Assembly: GCA_020650975.1 (NCBI GenBank)
Contig: JAIPMN010030098.1
Coordinates: forward strand, 1-20,271
Reading direction: 5' to 3'
DNA length: 20,271 nucleotides
Origin: Apostichopus californicus
Lineage: Eukaryota > Echinodermata > Holothuroidea > Aspidochirotida > Stichopodidae
The position numbers and the translations under genes were made by a program. Below the pieces are notes generated by a model. That model saw only the letters and a list, made by a program, of their open reading frames with translations, had not been told where the DNA came from and did no database searches. This document shows, in pieces, positions 8,300 to 19,302 of the stretch (the stretch's first letter is position 1; each line of letters starts with the position of its first letter).

Positions 8300-11124
8300 T
8301 TTATCTCTCTCTCATCTTTTGGGGAAAAATTGGTACTAAGGTTTATGAGAAGCATTTTCAAACCAGGCAATATTCTAATCAATCATAAAAACTGTGTATT
8401 ATTTGAAGGTCAAAATAAAACAAAACTGTTAGCAAACTGCTTATCCACTAAAGAGCCTGTGTATTAAGAGTATGTGTAAAGGTGAGTTGGCCTGTTGGAT
8501 AGAACCAACTTACCTCCAATATTTTGTGTGAAGGATCTAGAGAGACATATTCAAATTGATATTATGAGATAGATATTTTGAGTGGTGCGTTTGATTGTTA
8601 CCTTGTCAATAAGGTTAGGCAGTATAGCTAGGGTTACCATATTTTATCAAATGACAGGAGTAGATGTTGTGGCAGGGATGATGATGTAAGTTGAGGGGTT
8701 CCTCCTCATCTGCATTGGAAATTTACTCTCGTCATCTCATACAGTTGGAGAGGTTTAGTCAATGTAGTAATAGTAGAGCAAGCATACTTGTAACTGAAGA
8801 AAAGGAGGACAAGTTGTCCTGGCCTGGGGAGTGGTATAACTTTAGTGACACCCCCTCCCCATTCCTTTTGTGGGGGTAAAAATGATTTTGAAGTGTATCT
8901 ACATGAAAGTGGTATCAAATTTGAACGTTAACAAGCAATATGCCTTGTAAGATCAGAAGGGTTGAAGGACTGTTACTATTGTCAAGTTTGCCATTAACTG
9001 CTATAAGTGAAGTAGCTGGATCTCAATCTTTGTTGAGAAACTTTTACCACTGCATTTATGAAAACTTTGTAAGAACTAACCGAAAAATCCTGACTTTTTT
9101 TCTTCTTCAAATTGTTTAAATCCACTCAGATGTTCTTGAAGGATAGAGCAAAGCTTGGTTGTGCTGGAATGAACCAAAAATGAATCAAACCATTCCCCCC
9201 CCCCCCCCTAGCTATTGCCATCAAAAAAGTTTCCACTCTTTGTATGAGGCTTTCTCTTACATGTACCTCATTCATTTTTATCTGTTAGTGTTTATTAAGA
9301 TAATGTCCAAAACAAAAGAAAGGAAAACTGCATTAGAGACATTTGAGAATGATAAGACAAATAATGAGGAGAAAATGTTTTAGTTTTGACTTTTATTATT
9401 CCATAACAACTCTTTTGTTCAAATTGATTTGCAATGTACATTCCATAGAGGAGAAAAATAAAAAAATTATGAAAACATTAAAGTGTAATGCTGCATACAA
9501 GGTAAACGATTTAAATTAAACTCAAAGTGAAATACGTCAATGGCTTGGTGCATGGATGGATGGATTGATCAAGGTTTGTCATTGAGAACAATGTTCCCAT
9601 TTTTTGTTTCCATATACATATGTGTATTTATGTACAATACAAGAATTAGTGTAATAAATGTAAAAAAAAACAAAATTGTATAAACTTTTCTATACTGTTT
9701 CCATATCTTTTTGCTTTTTGAATATTCCATCTTTAATAAGTCTGCAAAGTGGGTCTCCTGCCTCTATTTCTTTAAATATTTGCATAACTGTTGCTATTTC
9801 TATGAATAAAGCAGTGGTCAGCTACCATCTAAGTTTGTCATCAGAACTGTAGCATGAGGGTGTGTGCACAAATCTCATTTTTGAATAATGCCATGCAAAA
9901 GGAAACAAACAATGGAGAAATATTTATGAAATATTTATATTAAAGTTTCATAATGTATCTAATTTCCACTATAAGTACCTCATGGCAAAGCAGGAAGATC
10001 TATGCATGTTACATTCAGGCTGGAACTTTAAAGAATACAGTATGTCACAACGTCCTTTAACAGCTATCTGTCAAATTTTTTAGGCATTTGGCTGCAACTT
10101 GGGGATTATGGGACATACCTGAATCTTTCTGTGCAGTATTTAAAGAGTTTTGGGGTGATATGTAACAGGTTTGAAATCCTACCATTACATTTGATCTCAT
10201 TAACTTAAAATATGAGAGATATCGTGCACTGAGTGACAGTGATGACCCACATCGATTTGCAGTAACATATTCAAGTTTAAATACTTGGTTAAAGGCTGCA
10301 TGAGAGAGGCTTAATTACAGGAATTTGGACAAAAATTTTCCAAATATGTTGTAAAAATGAGTGGAGTTTATAAAAAAAAACCTGTACTGTCATATCCTTT
10401 TGGGTTCGTAATAGAAAGAAGCTTTAAACATCGCTGACCAGAGAAACTTTATCGCTTTGAAATGTCGGTTCTCTTTAAATAATCCTTCTGACGATATTCA
10501 CGCTACCCTGGGGTGATTTGGCTGGTACCTAATCCACTAGTTCACTCGTCTGAAAAAGAAAGCAAGGAGCTTCAGCACAAAAATCTGCAATACTATATGG
10601 ATTTGGAATTCTAGCTGTGTGTTATTGTCCAATACAATAATGCCCATACAGTGAAGCAGTAATTTCAGAAAAGTAAAGAGCCCCTTTTCTGTCAAATCTT
10701 GGTTAATTTTGTTATTGACTGTAAAGGTAGAAAGGTTATTACATCAGTATTCAAACTAGCAGAAAAAACAGATCAATCTTAAATGGGGGTAAATACTTTT
10801 TCCTACTCCAGCATATGACTAGGGTCCCTCCAAAAATCGTACTGTACTGTTATGAATATGGGATGATGGGAATCAAACAATGACCTCCAGACTACACAAA
10901 TCGCCAAATTAGATTTAATGAATGTTAATATTCTTATTCCAAAATTATATTAGTATTTAATGGTCTTTTAGTTTGAGGAAAAAGTTCTCTATTATTTTGC
11001 ATGGTGGAAAGTGTCAACAGGAAAGGTATTTTACATTCTATCAACATTCGATATTGCTAACAGAGTGGGGGGGGGGGGGTGCTTGCTTAATTACTATAAG
11101 TACCTCCAGGATATTCACCTGGGA
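8300..11124. other. Convergent intergenic region and the two 3' UTRs
   Basis: No coding exon is recognised between the stop codons of the two convergent genes. It holds a 14-base C run (9195-9208), a short GGAT/GATG tract (about 9550-9567), several AATAAA words on the + strand, and a 13-base G run (11067-11079). That run lies within 60 bases of the DNAI2 stop and so probably in its 3' UTR. On the minus strand, ATTAAA words (complement of 10956-10961 and 10914-10919) could serve DNAI2. Open frames here have no support. Confidence 0.6.
8414..8419 (+). terminator. Candidate poly(A) signal AATAAA
   Basis: A canonical AATAAA lies 115 bases past the stop of the C17orf75-like gene, followed by a GT-containing stretch (AGAGTATGTGTAAAGGTGAGTTGG). 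Other AATAAA words occur further down (near 9456, 9652 and 9803), so a longer 3' UTR is possible. Confidence 0.5.
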
Positions 11125-11184
11125 CTATTCTTCCTGGATTGTTTCATCTTTCTCTTCATCTTGTTTCTCGCCTCCGATCTCATC
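11125..11184 (-). CDS. DNAI2: DNAI2 exon 13 (acidic tail and stop)
   Basis: The acceptor is TTTATCAG. It encodes 19 residues rich in Glu and Asp ([19 protein letters not shown]) and stops TAG at 11127-11125. The acidic end matches the character, not the sequence, of the human C terminus, so this exon is the least certain of the set. Confidence 0.72.
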   Translation of the reverse strand, partial: DEIGGEKQDEEKDETIQEE

Positions 11185-14100
11185 CTGATAAAGGAAATTG
11201 GAAATGAAACAAGTTTCAAAAAGATGCAAAAATTTATTTTTCTTTACAAGAATGGTTGAAGGTAGTATAAACTGTAATAAATTAAAGATGCCCACTTGGT
11301 TGAGTTTTTGTATTTACCACGAAAGGTTAGATGTCATAAATATGGTATATCTATAATGAAAACATTATTACCGAACTTTAAATCCCACCACAACTGGTAA
11401 GATATCAATCTGACCCAATCAACGACGACATGATGACGACTACATAACAACAATAATAATAACAATAAAAACAATAATAATAACAACATAAATAATACCA
11501 AGAACAATAAAAATAATATTAATAATTAGAGTGGAAGTAGTCTAGATGTCAAGTGTGTACCACTTTGTTCTTATTACTTTGCTTTTTTGTTCTGGTAGGG
11601 GAGGAATGTGGGAAGGAAGCAAACTAGAATGGAACTACAGTCAAGGGGTACATAGTGAGGTAAAAAATCCCAAATCTCTGTGAAGATTTGTTTTTTATCA
11701 ATTTGGAAAAGATGTGAGGATGTACCTTTTTCTCTGAGTTAGATTCATCTTCTGCCACTTGCTTTGCTTTCTGTTGCTCTCTTTTCTTCCTGTCTGCGTT
11801 GATCATCGCAAAGAAGTCTTGCTCAGCCCTGGCAACTGGATCTTCCTCATTGGCGGAACCACCCTCCTCATCATCCTGGTAGTCCAAAAGAGACAGAGAA
11901 ATGATATTAACAAGTGGACTAACACATAAACACTATAGGCAGTGCTATGGTCGAGTGCATAAGGGCGGTGCCATTAGAAGCAATGAAACATATCGTCTGG
12001 GACGTCATGGGTTCGATTCCATGGCCGGCCAAAGTAATGCTGAACTTTTCATATAGGAAAAGTCCATCTTTTTCCAATCTGATTTGGTTTTTCAAATTGT
12101 ATAATAAAAAATTCCAGAATGAGTTAAAACTGTAAATTGGCTAACCACCTGAAGATAGAGTGTAAGTCGCAATACAATTGGCTTCTCCCACATACACATG
12201 TGGCTGCTTTATAACTGCCTTTCAGGCTCATTATTATTATACATTTCCACCTTTGTATAAACTTCCTTTGCCACCCCACCACCACTCTCTCTCTCTTAAA
12301 TAGAATCACCCAGAAGAAAGATAAACAAATCAATGATGAACAAGTATCATTCAATATTCTCATTTAATGTTTAAAGTTTAACGTTTCTCACCTGGTCACC
12401 TTGTGCACTCTGGCCAGCTCTCTTTAGTCTCAGTTCCCTCTGCCTAGACTCCAGTATTTTCTCTCTCTTGGTCTCCCGATCAAACATGGCTGTCACCAAT
12501 ACCTTTTCGTTTCTCTGCATGGTACAGAGACTGTCGGAAAGTTCTAGTAGGGTGGTTGTACCTGTATGTGATCCTGTAGCAATCAGTCTGCCCTGGTCCT
12601 GTACTCTCAAACTGTGAAGAGCTTCATCGCAGACCTAGACAAAATCGCCGTTACAGATATAAATGATACCAATTAGATACTTGCATATTTGCAACCAGAC
12701 ATCAGATCTGATTTAGAAGGATAATAAGTCATTACAAAGAAACAAAAATGAAAAAAGAAATATATTACTCCTCAAAGCTCAAGGACTCTCAAGACGTTCA
12801 AATATGTCTTCCCTTTATATGAAATGTTTTGCAAGTGAGCAATCTTGTCTTTGAGTTTTGGAGAAATCTCTTGATCCTTAGCACTACACTGAATAAGATG
12901 AAGAAACCAGAAGGTACAGTTGACAGGTTCACAATCCATCTGTAGAATGGTGATTCATAATCTTCTTCAGCTAGAGCATGCATTATTTGTATACCAAATA
13001 CATGAAAAAATTGCTCACGGACTTAGTTACCCTCTGTGTCACGTGAAACTTCACGGAATTAAGTTTACCTCTATTATACGTCAAAACATTATCAGAATGT
13101 CAACATAGCACTATACAAAGTTTACCATGGCATCTGAAATAATAGTAATACTCTATGGTACAAGAGCAAAGCTACAGACACTACATTAACTCACAACAAT
13201 GTATAATGAAATATATCTACTCTGTACATGTCTTACTGTTAACTGACCTGTAGGCTAAGGGTAGGATCGTTCTGTTTGAAGAGATAATCCCACACGTCCA
13301 GTGTACCGTCCATTTTGGTGGTGAAGAATACTGACGGCCGGACAGGGCTCCAACACCCATCGGTCATGTACGACATGTGGTACCTGCATTCAAGAAACAT
13401 CGGAATCAAACTTACTTTCGTTGCACCTGTTGTAATTTGGGACTTCCAAAACGTAAAGGAAACAACTTGCATGTACTAGAAACATGGTAAATTGAGCATG
13501 ATTCCTGATATGATGGTTTTTATAGAGAAATATTCGATACGCAGCCCCCCCCCCCTTCCCCAATCTGTATTGTCTGTCCGTCTTTACACAAATGCTTCCT
13601 ACAATGATATAATTGATATAGCTCTAATGCTGGTTTTTTTTATAAAGTGATGCCACTTTGCACTGAACTCTCAATCACATTAATTTCTATTCTAAATTCT
13701 TCCATTGGGTTCATAAGTTGTCGGACATTATCACTCCAGTTTTCAAAGCACTAAGAAAATAATATTTTTAAAAAAAGAATGTTCACAGAGGTCAATCAAA
13801 TGCATCAATTGTATTCAATGTAACATATGCCAAAATGCAAATGCACTTTAGAAAGCTGCAGTAGAACAATGTTAGTTGACTTCATAGTAAACAAAAGTAC
13901 TTGTCGCTGATATTCATAATACTTGTGTTAGAAATGAACAGCCAGATTCCTTATATATTTTTTAAATTTGATTTATTATTTGATTTATTTACTTATTTTT
14001 TTTATATGGTGAAGGACCAACACTGAAGAAAATAACATCTTACTTTGTCCACATTATTGAAGATTCCCTGATGTCCTCAGACCAAATCTATAAATAAAAA

Positions 14101-17100
14101 GATGAATTAATAATAGTAAATTAGTCATGTTTAAAGCACCAACCGCAAGGGGCAAAAAAGGAAACTTGTAGGTATTAATATGAATATACTGTATTTGATG
14201 AGGAATTTATGTAGTTATCGTTATAAGACACTGCAAGCTTCACTGTTTATTTTCTCTGTGATCTGGAATTTTCGAAACAAGTAGATGGAAATCAAATGGA
14301 AATCATGGTTACATGTATTAACAGATAATTGCACTGCCTGCCAAACTAGCGATTTCTTACCTCAAGCAGAGAGATTTCATGTAATTATTTTGCATTCTTT
14401 GAGTAATTCAAGCGTTGTCCCCGACCCCCCAAAAAAGAAAAAGAATGCAAGTCTTGAACATTTAATATTTTCAATTTTCTCCTTTTCCTTTAAATGTTAC
14501 CCATCAAGAAGATTGCCACTTGTGGAGAAGGATTGCTTTCTTACATAAACCAGTGAACAGGAAAAGTTAAACAAATCTGAAGTCTTCAAAGGGTCTTCAG
14601 TATTGAGTTATCACATATTTAACTTATTTCAAGATGGATCGTAGTTAAAAATAGCAACAATAAAAAGTATTAATCAAAACCTGACAAAAAGAAAAAGGCA
14701 ATTTTAGCAACGGAAGAAGAAAAGCTTACTCTAGCAGTCCAATCCCCCACTGTCAGGAAATTCTTAGGGAAGAATGGATTTCTTTGCAGCGAGTAGACAG
14801 GTCCGATGTGTTCCTTGTAAACTGCTACTATTTTCTCTGCTGGTGTCTTTGCCTTTCTGTTGCAAGAGATGATGGTTCCTTGCTCAGTACCGACCATGAA
14901 CTTTGTTGGCTGACAAGAACAAAATGTGGATATCGGTACAGATTGTGACAACTTTATTGGTTTCCTCAGAGTGGCAAAAAAAAAAAAAATTCTTTTTTAA
15001 GAAAGCAAAAAGCAATTTTAAGAAGCAATACATAAGATAACACTAGAACCAATTTACAGTGGTACAGAAGTCAATCACTATTGACACATCCTTTTTAATT
15101 TAATTATTTAAATGTACATGAGTTAATTCATATAATTCAATAAACAAGATGAGTAAAGAAAGGTACTTATTGACTTACAATTGTAGGTTCATACTCCAGA
15201 GCTAGAACTCCCTGTGCATTCTCTACTTTGCCTTTCTTTGTTGGATCCATATACAGTTTCTCTGTTGGTTCCCCTAGCTTTCTGATATCCCACCACAATA
15301 CCTGAAGCAAAAAATAAATGGGTTGTATTTAATTTCAACTTTAATTATTGTCCTGATTCAAGTCACAATGAGATACAAAATAAAATCAATTAACAGTTGA
15401 ATATCCTAGAGTAATGTTGACTTCCTTACTAATAAACATGACATTCTGTATAGATGCTCTGAAGAATTTCTTTCAATTAGACAGTATTAAAACAGCCTTG
15501 TCAGTAAATAAAGATAAACGATTATTATATGCAAAGTAGGCTAGGCATGCTTTTGTATGCTATGAAATGATTGTAAGCCTACACAGGGTGTTGATGCTTG
15601 TTTCTCAAGCCTTTAAACTTCTCTTTTGACATCATTACAACAAACAAAAGAAACTTGTGTGTTTATGTGCCAAAGTGTATTTCCTTCGTGAAAGATGCTA
15701 TAAAACAAACAAAAACCTACTGCCTACATGTTTTTTAAACAAATTTTCTCTTAAAAACCTTCTCATCCTCAAACTCAAATATTAAACATTTTACAGCATT
15801 AATATACTGTGTTCTTCATCCTTCACATTTTGCCACCTATTTACAATAGCAAACAATTACCGTCAGTACACAAACATAGTTTTAAACACTCCATCTAAAA
15901 CCTGTCTTTCATATTTCCCTCCATTATTTATTCATTGTTACCTGTCCGTCCGTCGATGCCGAGAAACATTCAGTGCCAGTCTTTGATTGCAGCCAGATGG
16001 TCTTGTAGACTGGGTCGTGATGACTGTGTTCCACCGGTGACATCTCCACGGCCTGAGAACCTTTCCTTGTGTCCCAAAATGCTAATTGGAAGGAAGGAAG
16101 TCATTGATTGATTGATTATAATATCTGTTGATAGAAATATCTTCTGTGTTGCTCACATAGTCTTAGCTTCCTAAAATTATTTTATTAAATGTTTCCAAAG
16201 GGTACTTTCTTACATGTTCTCTATAGAAAGCATTTTTCCCAGAGATTATCCATGGTGACTTCAACAAACTGAATGTTTATTCGAAACCTCAAGACAATGG
16301 TCTGAGGATGAAGGTCTGATCATAGCTTATCACCTTTGGTCATCCTGATAAACTTGTCTTTTCAATTTTACAAACTTTGCATACAATAATTTTTTGACAA
16401 ATCAAACATAACTTTTTAGAAATCTTTGTAAAGAAAATAGAAATATGATGACTGGCTCCCTGACTAATTTAATGTTCAGGTCTATCTATATAACATGAAG
16501 TGTCCATTATTAGACAGCTAAGCAATGGTACCTTTGTTTAATTTCTTCTCTTTTTGAAATATTTTGCACCATAGAGTTGCTGAAATGTTTATCAATGTCT
16601 GTACTTTCTCTTTCCCATGCAAGGATGTTTCAAGCCAAGTATGTATACAATATATATATACATACTGTAGTGTATCCTATTTGAATGAAACTCTTTAGTA
16701 ATATCAATCTATTTACAGGGCATGATGCTAACGAAAAATATCACTCACCGACTTGTCCATTATAGCAGCCACCGATCAATACGTGCACATCTTTGGGATT
16801 GTATTCTAAGCATACAAGCGGAGACACTGGCTTCAATGTAAATTCTGGCTTATTGGGATTTTCTGATGGAATGAAAAGATAGTAGTAACATTAGTTTAGT
16901 ATTGTTAAAAAAAAAAAAAAAAAATCAATAACATGCAGCTTAACTGTCCATCAAAGATACATGTACACACACACCATCTGAAGATGTTACATGTTGGAAA
17001 TTTGAAAGTAAAATTGCAGTTTAAGAAATGATGATAAAAAAGCATGAAGCATGTATACATGACTTTTGGGAAGGCTGTTCAAACCCCCCAAAAAAGCATA

Positions 17101-19302
17101 AACATATCTTGTAGATATCAAGCATAGCTCTGGACATATTTAATTATTTAAATTAAACATTCCACTTGCCAACAAATTCACCAAGGTTGATGGTGCTTCG
17201 TTCCATACTAACATATTTGGCTCCAAAAATTGTGCAAGTTGGTAGAGAGAAACTTTATCAGTTACTGACAATGAAAACTGCTGGTCTCAAAATAACATGC
17301 AATGTTATAAAGGCAAGTTTTGTTGTCCATGGTAGTATTACAGGCCTGTCCTTGTGCTAATATAGGTTTGACAAAAACAAACAGACATGTTTCATGGTTT
17401 TAAACATTTAAAGTGACACACAGACAAAACAAATTTAGAGAATGTTTCCCGAGTTCAAGCACATTTAGTTTGTCAGGAGACATTCTGTGGCAAACACAAC
17501 CCAACTGTGTCAAGAGTTATCTCAGAAAACTGTTACAACAAATCTCACCGATATCCCAAATGTATGAATCGAGGCTGATATCAGCTGGAGACCTCTGGAA
17601 TTCTAAATTGGAATAAGCCACAGCTAACTTCTTTGCACCATCTGGGTACCATGACAAGTGAGTAGCAGTTCGTTTTATTTCATTTGGATCCCTAGAAAGA
17701 AATTAAAGTACACAACAGAATGCTCTTCATTAGTTTAAAAATAAATAAATAAATAACAAAACAAAAAAAGATAAGAAGAACAATTTTATGCACTTATCTG
17801 TTGGAACTAATAATTCATTTCTCACTACACAAAATAGCAAGATTTATGTTACAAAATGCATACAATCCATATGTGATTCATTACAATAGAAACAGTTGAA
17901 TGTAGTCACCTAAACACATTAATGGTTTTTGCAGATGGTGTCTCTTCTGTTTCTTCTATTTCCAAGTCAGCAAAGTAGTCTTGGTAAATATCTATGGCAT
18001 TATTCTGTCTAATGCAGTGTTCCATGACCTGTGAAATATGAACAGATATTCAACTTTTAATCTTTTCTTTTTAATTCTGACAAGATTGTGGAAATCTGAA
18101 AGACACAAAAATCATCAGAACACAGCAAAGAATGGGTTGTTACTCGTTTCAGAAATAACTTTACTAGTCTGCAACATATTATGCATAATTTAGCGACATT
18201 TTGTGTATGTTATATCCAGATACTTTTAAGAAAGGGTACATTATCAATAGGAACAATAATTTTGAGCTTTTCTTCTTGTATCTATACTAGCCTAGGCTGT
18301 TCCTTTCTTCACACTATATGCAATTTCATACTGGAACTTAAATACGTCAAATAAACTCCATGCATTGATACATCAAATAAAGGAAAGCTTACACTGCCCA
18401 ATTGTTGAATTGTCGTGATGTACATTTCGTCCTTTTCAACTTTCTTTCGGAATCTGAGAACTTGCTCCACTTCTTGGGGATTGACATCTTTGGGCCATCC
18501 ACCTTCGACATGGTTTATGCCTCTGGTATCTGTTTCAAATCTCTCTGTGTTGACCTGCAATACGAAGGTTGACACAGACGGTGAGGATACAAGCTGCATG
18601 TGACTCGTTGCTTAGCATAAATTGGAAAAGAAGAAACCACAATGTATCCCTCACTATCAGCTTCCCATGGTGTATTGCATTCAGTGACGAGATAAATTGG
18701 AATATTTAAAAAAAATGAGCGGTTGGGATGTAAGGTACAGAGCAGCTACATAGGGTATAATAAAAAGAAAAATTCAATGAAATAAAATAAAATTGTTTTT
18801 CAAGGATGATTTTTTAATCGTTCTTTTTTAAATCACAAACTAATACAATGAAAGAAGACTTGTGTGATCAATTAATGTCAGTACTAAGTTGACCCTCTGA
18901 GAAAATTGCCATCGTCAACAAGTTACAAAACTTTAGAAAATGCAAAAATGTTTGCGATATGCATGTGCTGACAAAGTGAGTGTTTTACTTTAATAGCATC
19001 ATGCAGTTAATTGACGATTACAAAGTCACTGCAGCAGTCTGTAATGTGCAAAGACACATACCAAATTTCAGCTTTATAATTGCTTTAAATGTCTCTCTTA
19101 TTTAATGTTCATTTCTTACCTCATGTTCACTCATTTCCTGAACACATTGTATCCCTCTGTCAACTGGATTTTTTTCGACAAAGTTCTGCAAGAGGCTTTC
19201 ATCTGGTAAGATGTCAACATGCAATTCAGCAGGTCTGTCAGCAAAGTTGCACTGTCTACCAAACTCACTTCTCTTTTTGGTATAAACATATACAATCTCC
19301 AT
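11125..19302 (-). CDS. DNAI2: Axonemal outer-arm dynein intermediate chain 2, complete 13-exon gene (598 aa)
   Basis: Coding exons, 5' to 3' on the minus strand: 19302-19120, 18554-18393, 18028-17910, 17691-17549, 16862-16749, 16081-15942, 15301-15179, 14909-14730, 14087-14044, 13383-13248, 12634-12392, 11875-11726, 11184-11125. They join in frame to 598 residues; human DNAI2 is 605. The N terminus [15 protein letters not shown] and the ETRG-like/[15 protein letters not shown] block are nearly identical to human. WD-type ends appear as YIWDI (198-202), FWDTR (242-246), WWDIR (290-294), DWTARIW (384-390) and LDVWD (431-435), giving a beta-propeller over roughly 150-470. The C terminus is charged and helical, ending in an acidic tail. 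Known role: with DNAI1 it forms the intermediate-chain heterodimer that holds outer-arm dynein heavy chains and the docking site in motile cilia; human loss causes primary ciliary dyskinesia. All twelve introns are GT-AG. Confidence 0.96.
11443..11527. repeat. AAT/AAC simple-sequence repeat
   Basis: An imperfect run of AAC, AAT and AAAT units lies inside DNAI2 intron 12. No open frame or motif overlaps it. Confidence 0.85.
11726..11875 (-). CDS. DNAI2: DNAI2 exon 12
   Basis: The acceptor is CTACCAG and the donor AAG|GTACAT (weak). Fifty codons (530-579): DDEEGG, then [20 protein letters not shown], which matches the human KAEEEFFDIIFAELKKKE helix. Predicted to be a highly charged helix. Confidence 0.88.
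11938..12031 (+). mobile_element. tRNA-derived SINE-like or tRNA(Ser/Leu)-like relic
   Basis: It carries an internal pol III A box, TGGTCGAGTGC at 11948-11958 (10 of 11 to TRGYNNARNNG), and an exact B box, GGTTCGATTCC at 12010-12020, 51 bases apart. The GGTCGAGTG...AAGG context is that of serine/leucine tRNAs (GGCCGAGTGGTTAAGG). The T stem and acceptor stem do not pair fully, so this is not an intact tRNA. It sits in DNAI2 intron 11, opposite to DNAI2 transcription. The 3' limit of any SINE body and the target-site duplications were not found. Confidence 0.65.
12392..12634 (-). CDS. DNAI2: DNAI2 exon 11
   Basis: The acceptor is TTGTCTAG and the donor CAG|GTGAGA. Eighty-one codons (449-529). 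It starts [13 protein letters not shown], then [11 protein letters not shown] (the last propeller blade), then [20 protein letters not shown], a basic helix nearly identical to human. Confidence 0.95.
13248..13383 (-). CDS. DNAI2: DNAI2 exon 10
   Basis: The acceptor is GAATGCAG and the donor CAG|GTCAGT. Residues 404-448: [33 protein letters not shown], then NDPTLSLQ. It forms a WD blade with the LDVWD end and is close to human throughout. Confidence 0.95.
13545..13555 (+). repeat. 11-base poly-C run
   Basis: Uninterrupted C run in DNAI2 intron 9, followed by TTCCCC. It is one of five C/G runs of 11 or more bases in the window. Confidence 0.9.
14044..14087 (-). CDS. DNAI2: DNAI2 exon 9 (44 bp)
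   Basis: The smallest DNAI2 exon. The acceptor is TTTATAG and the donor AA|GTAAGA. It encodes [14 protein letters not shown] plus part of a lysine, matching human residue for residue at nearly every position. Its length is not a multiple of three, so skipping it would break the frame. Confidence 0.93.
14730..14909 (-). CDS. DNAI2: DNAI2 exon 8
   Basis: The acceptor is CTTGTCAG and the donor AGA|GTAAGC. Sixty codons (329-388): [45 protein letters not shown]. Almost identical to human DNAI2. Confidence 0.96.
14976..14989. repeat. 14-base poly-A run
   Basis: Homopolymer in DNAI2 intron 7, next to a T run. No element boundary is visible. Confidence 0.85.
15179..15301 (-). CDS. DNAI2: DNAI2 exon 7
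   Basis: The acceptor is TGCTTCAG and the donor ATT|GTAAGT. Forty-one codons (288-328): [19 protein letters not shown], then a variable linker and ALEYEPTI. It carries the WWDIR end of a WD blade. Confidence 0.94.
15942..16081 (-). CDS. DNAI2: DNAI2 exon 6
   Basis: The acceptor is CAATTAG and the donor CAG|GTAACA. Residues 242-287: [46 protein letters not shown]. It matches the human WDTRKG and [19 protein letters not shown] blocks. Confidence 0.95.
16749..16862 (-). CDS. DNAI2: DNAI2 exon 5
   Basis: The acceptor is CCATCAG and the donor G|GTGAGT. Residues 204-240: [37 protein letters not shown]. It forms the start of a propeller blade and is strongly conserved. Confidence 0.95.
16907..16924. 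repeat. 18-base poly-A run
   Basis: Homopolymer in DNAI2 intron 4, about 45 bases upstream of the exon 5 acceptor on the minus strand. There it reads as T18 and could act as an unusually strong polypyrimidine tract. Confidence 0.85.
17549..17691 (-). CDS. DNAI2: DNAI2 exon 4
   Basis: The acceptor is TTTCTAG and the donor G|GTGAGA. Residues 156-202: [40 protein letters not shown]. It is the first clear WD-like unit and is conserved with human (DPQEIKRAATHLSWHPDG). Confidence 0.95.
17736..17755. repeat. (AAAT)n microsatellite
   Basis: Four to five AAAT/ATAA units (AAATAAATAAATAAATAAC) lie in DNAI2 intron 3 just upstream of exon 4 on the minus strand. Confidence 0.8.
17910..18028 (-). CDS. DNAI2: DNAI2 exon 3
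   Basis: The acceptor is TTTCACAG and the donor AG|GTGACT. Residues 116-154: [19 protein letters not shown], an acidic stretch, then SAKTINVF. It matches the human [19 protein letters not shown] and [10 protein letters not shown] blocks. The length is 119 bases and the phase fits both neighbours. Confidence 0.95.
18393..18554 (-). CDS. DNAI2: DNAI2 exon 2
   Basis: The acceptor is ATTGCAG and the donor AGT|GTAAGC. Fifty-four codons (62-115): [47 protein letters not shown]. Nearly identical to human. Confidence 0.96.
19120..19302 (-). CDS. DNAI2: DNAI2 exon 1 (start codon)
   Basis: The start lies in the strong context GAAACCATGG. The donor is GAG|GTAAGA. Sixty-one codons: [20 protein letters not shown], then [19 protein letters not shown] and MSEHE. 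The N terminus lines up with the human start with no offset, which fixes the start. A possible acceptor (TTAAATCAG) lies 19-20 bases upstream, so a 5' UTR intron may end at 19322. Confidence 0.95.

Larger units (their letters stand above)
11185..19119 (-). other. Introns of DNAI2 (contents)
   Basis: Introns run 18555-19119, 18029-18392, 17692-17909, 16863-17548, 16082-16748, 15302-15941, 14910-15178, 14088-14729, 13384-14043, 12635-13247, 11876-12391 and 11185-11725. They are AT-rich and 200-700 bases long. The only dispersed element seen is the tRNA-like relic in intron 11. Short + strand open frames in them (for example near 14285-14548 and 17166-17616) lack domains and look fortuitous. Confidence 0.65.

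Noticed and set aside
10914-10961. ATTAAA words on the minus strand as the DNAI2 poly(A) signal
   Set aside because: Position is plausible (about 170-210 bases past the stop), but ATTAAA is frequent in AT-rich DNA and no downstream element singles one out.
11938-12031. A functional tRNA-Ser or tRNA-Leu gene
   Set aside because: The A and B boxes are good, but the T stem has a mismatch and the acceptor stem fails at several pairs, so a relic or SINE head is more likely.
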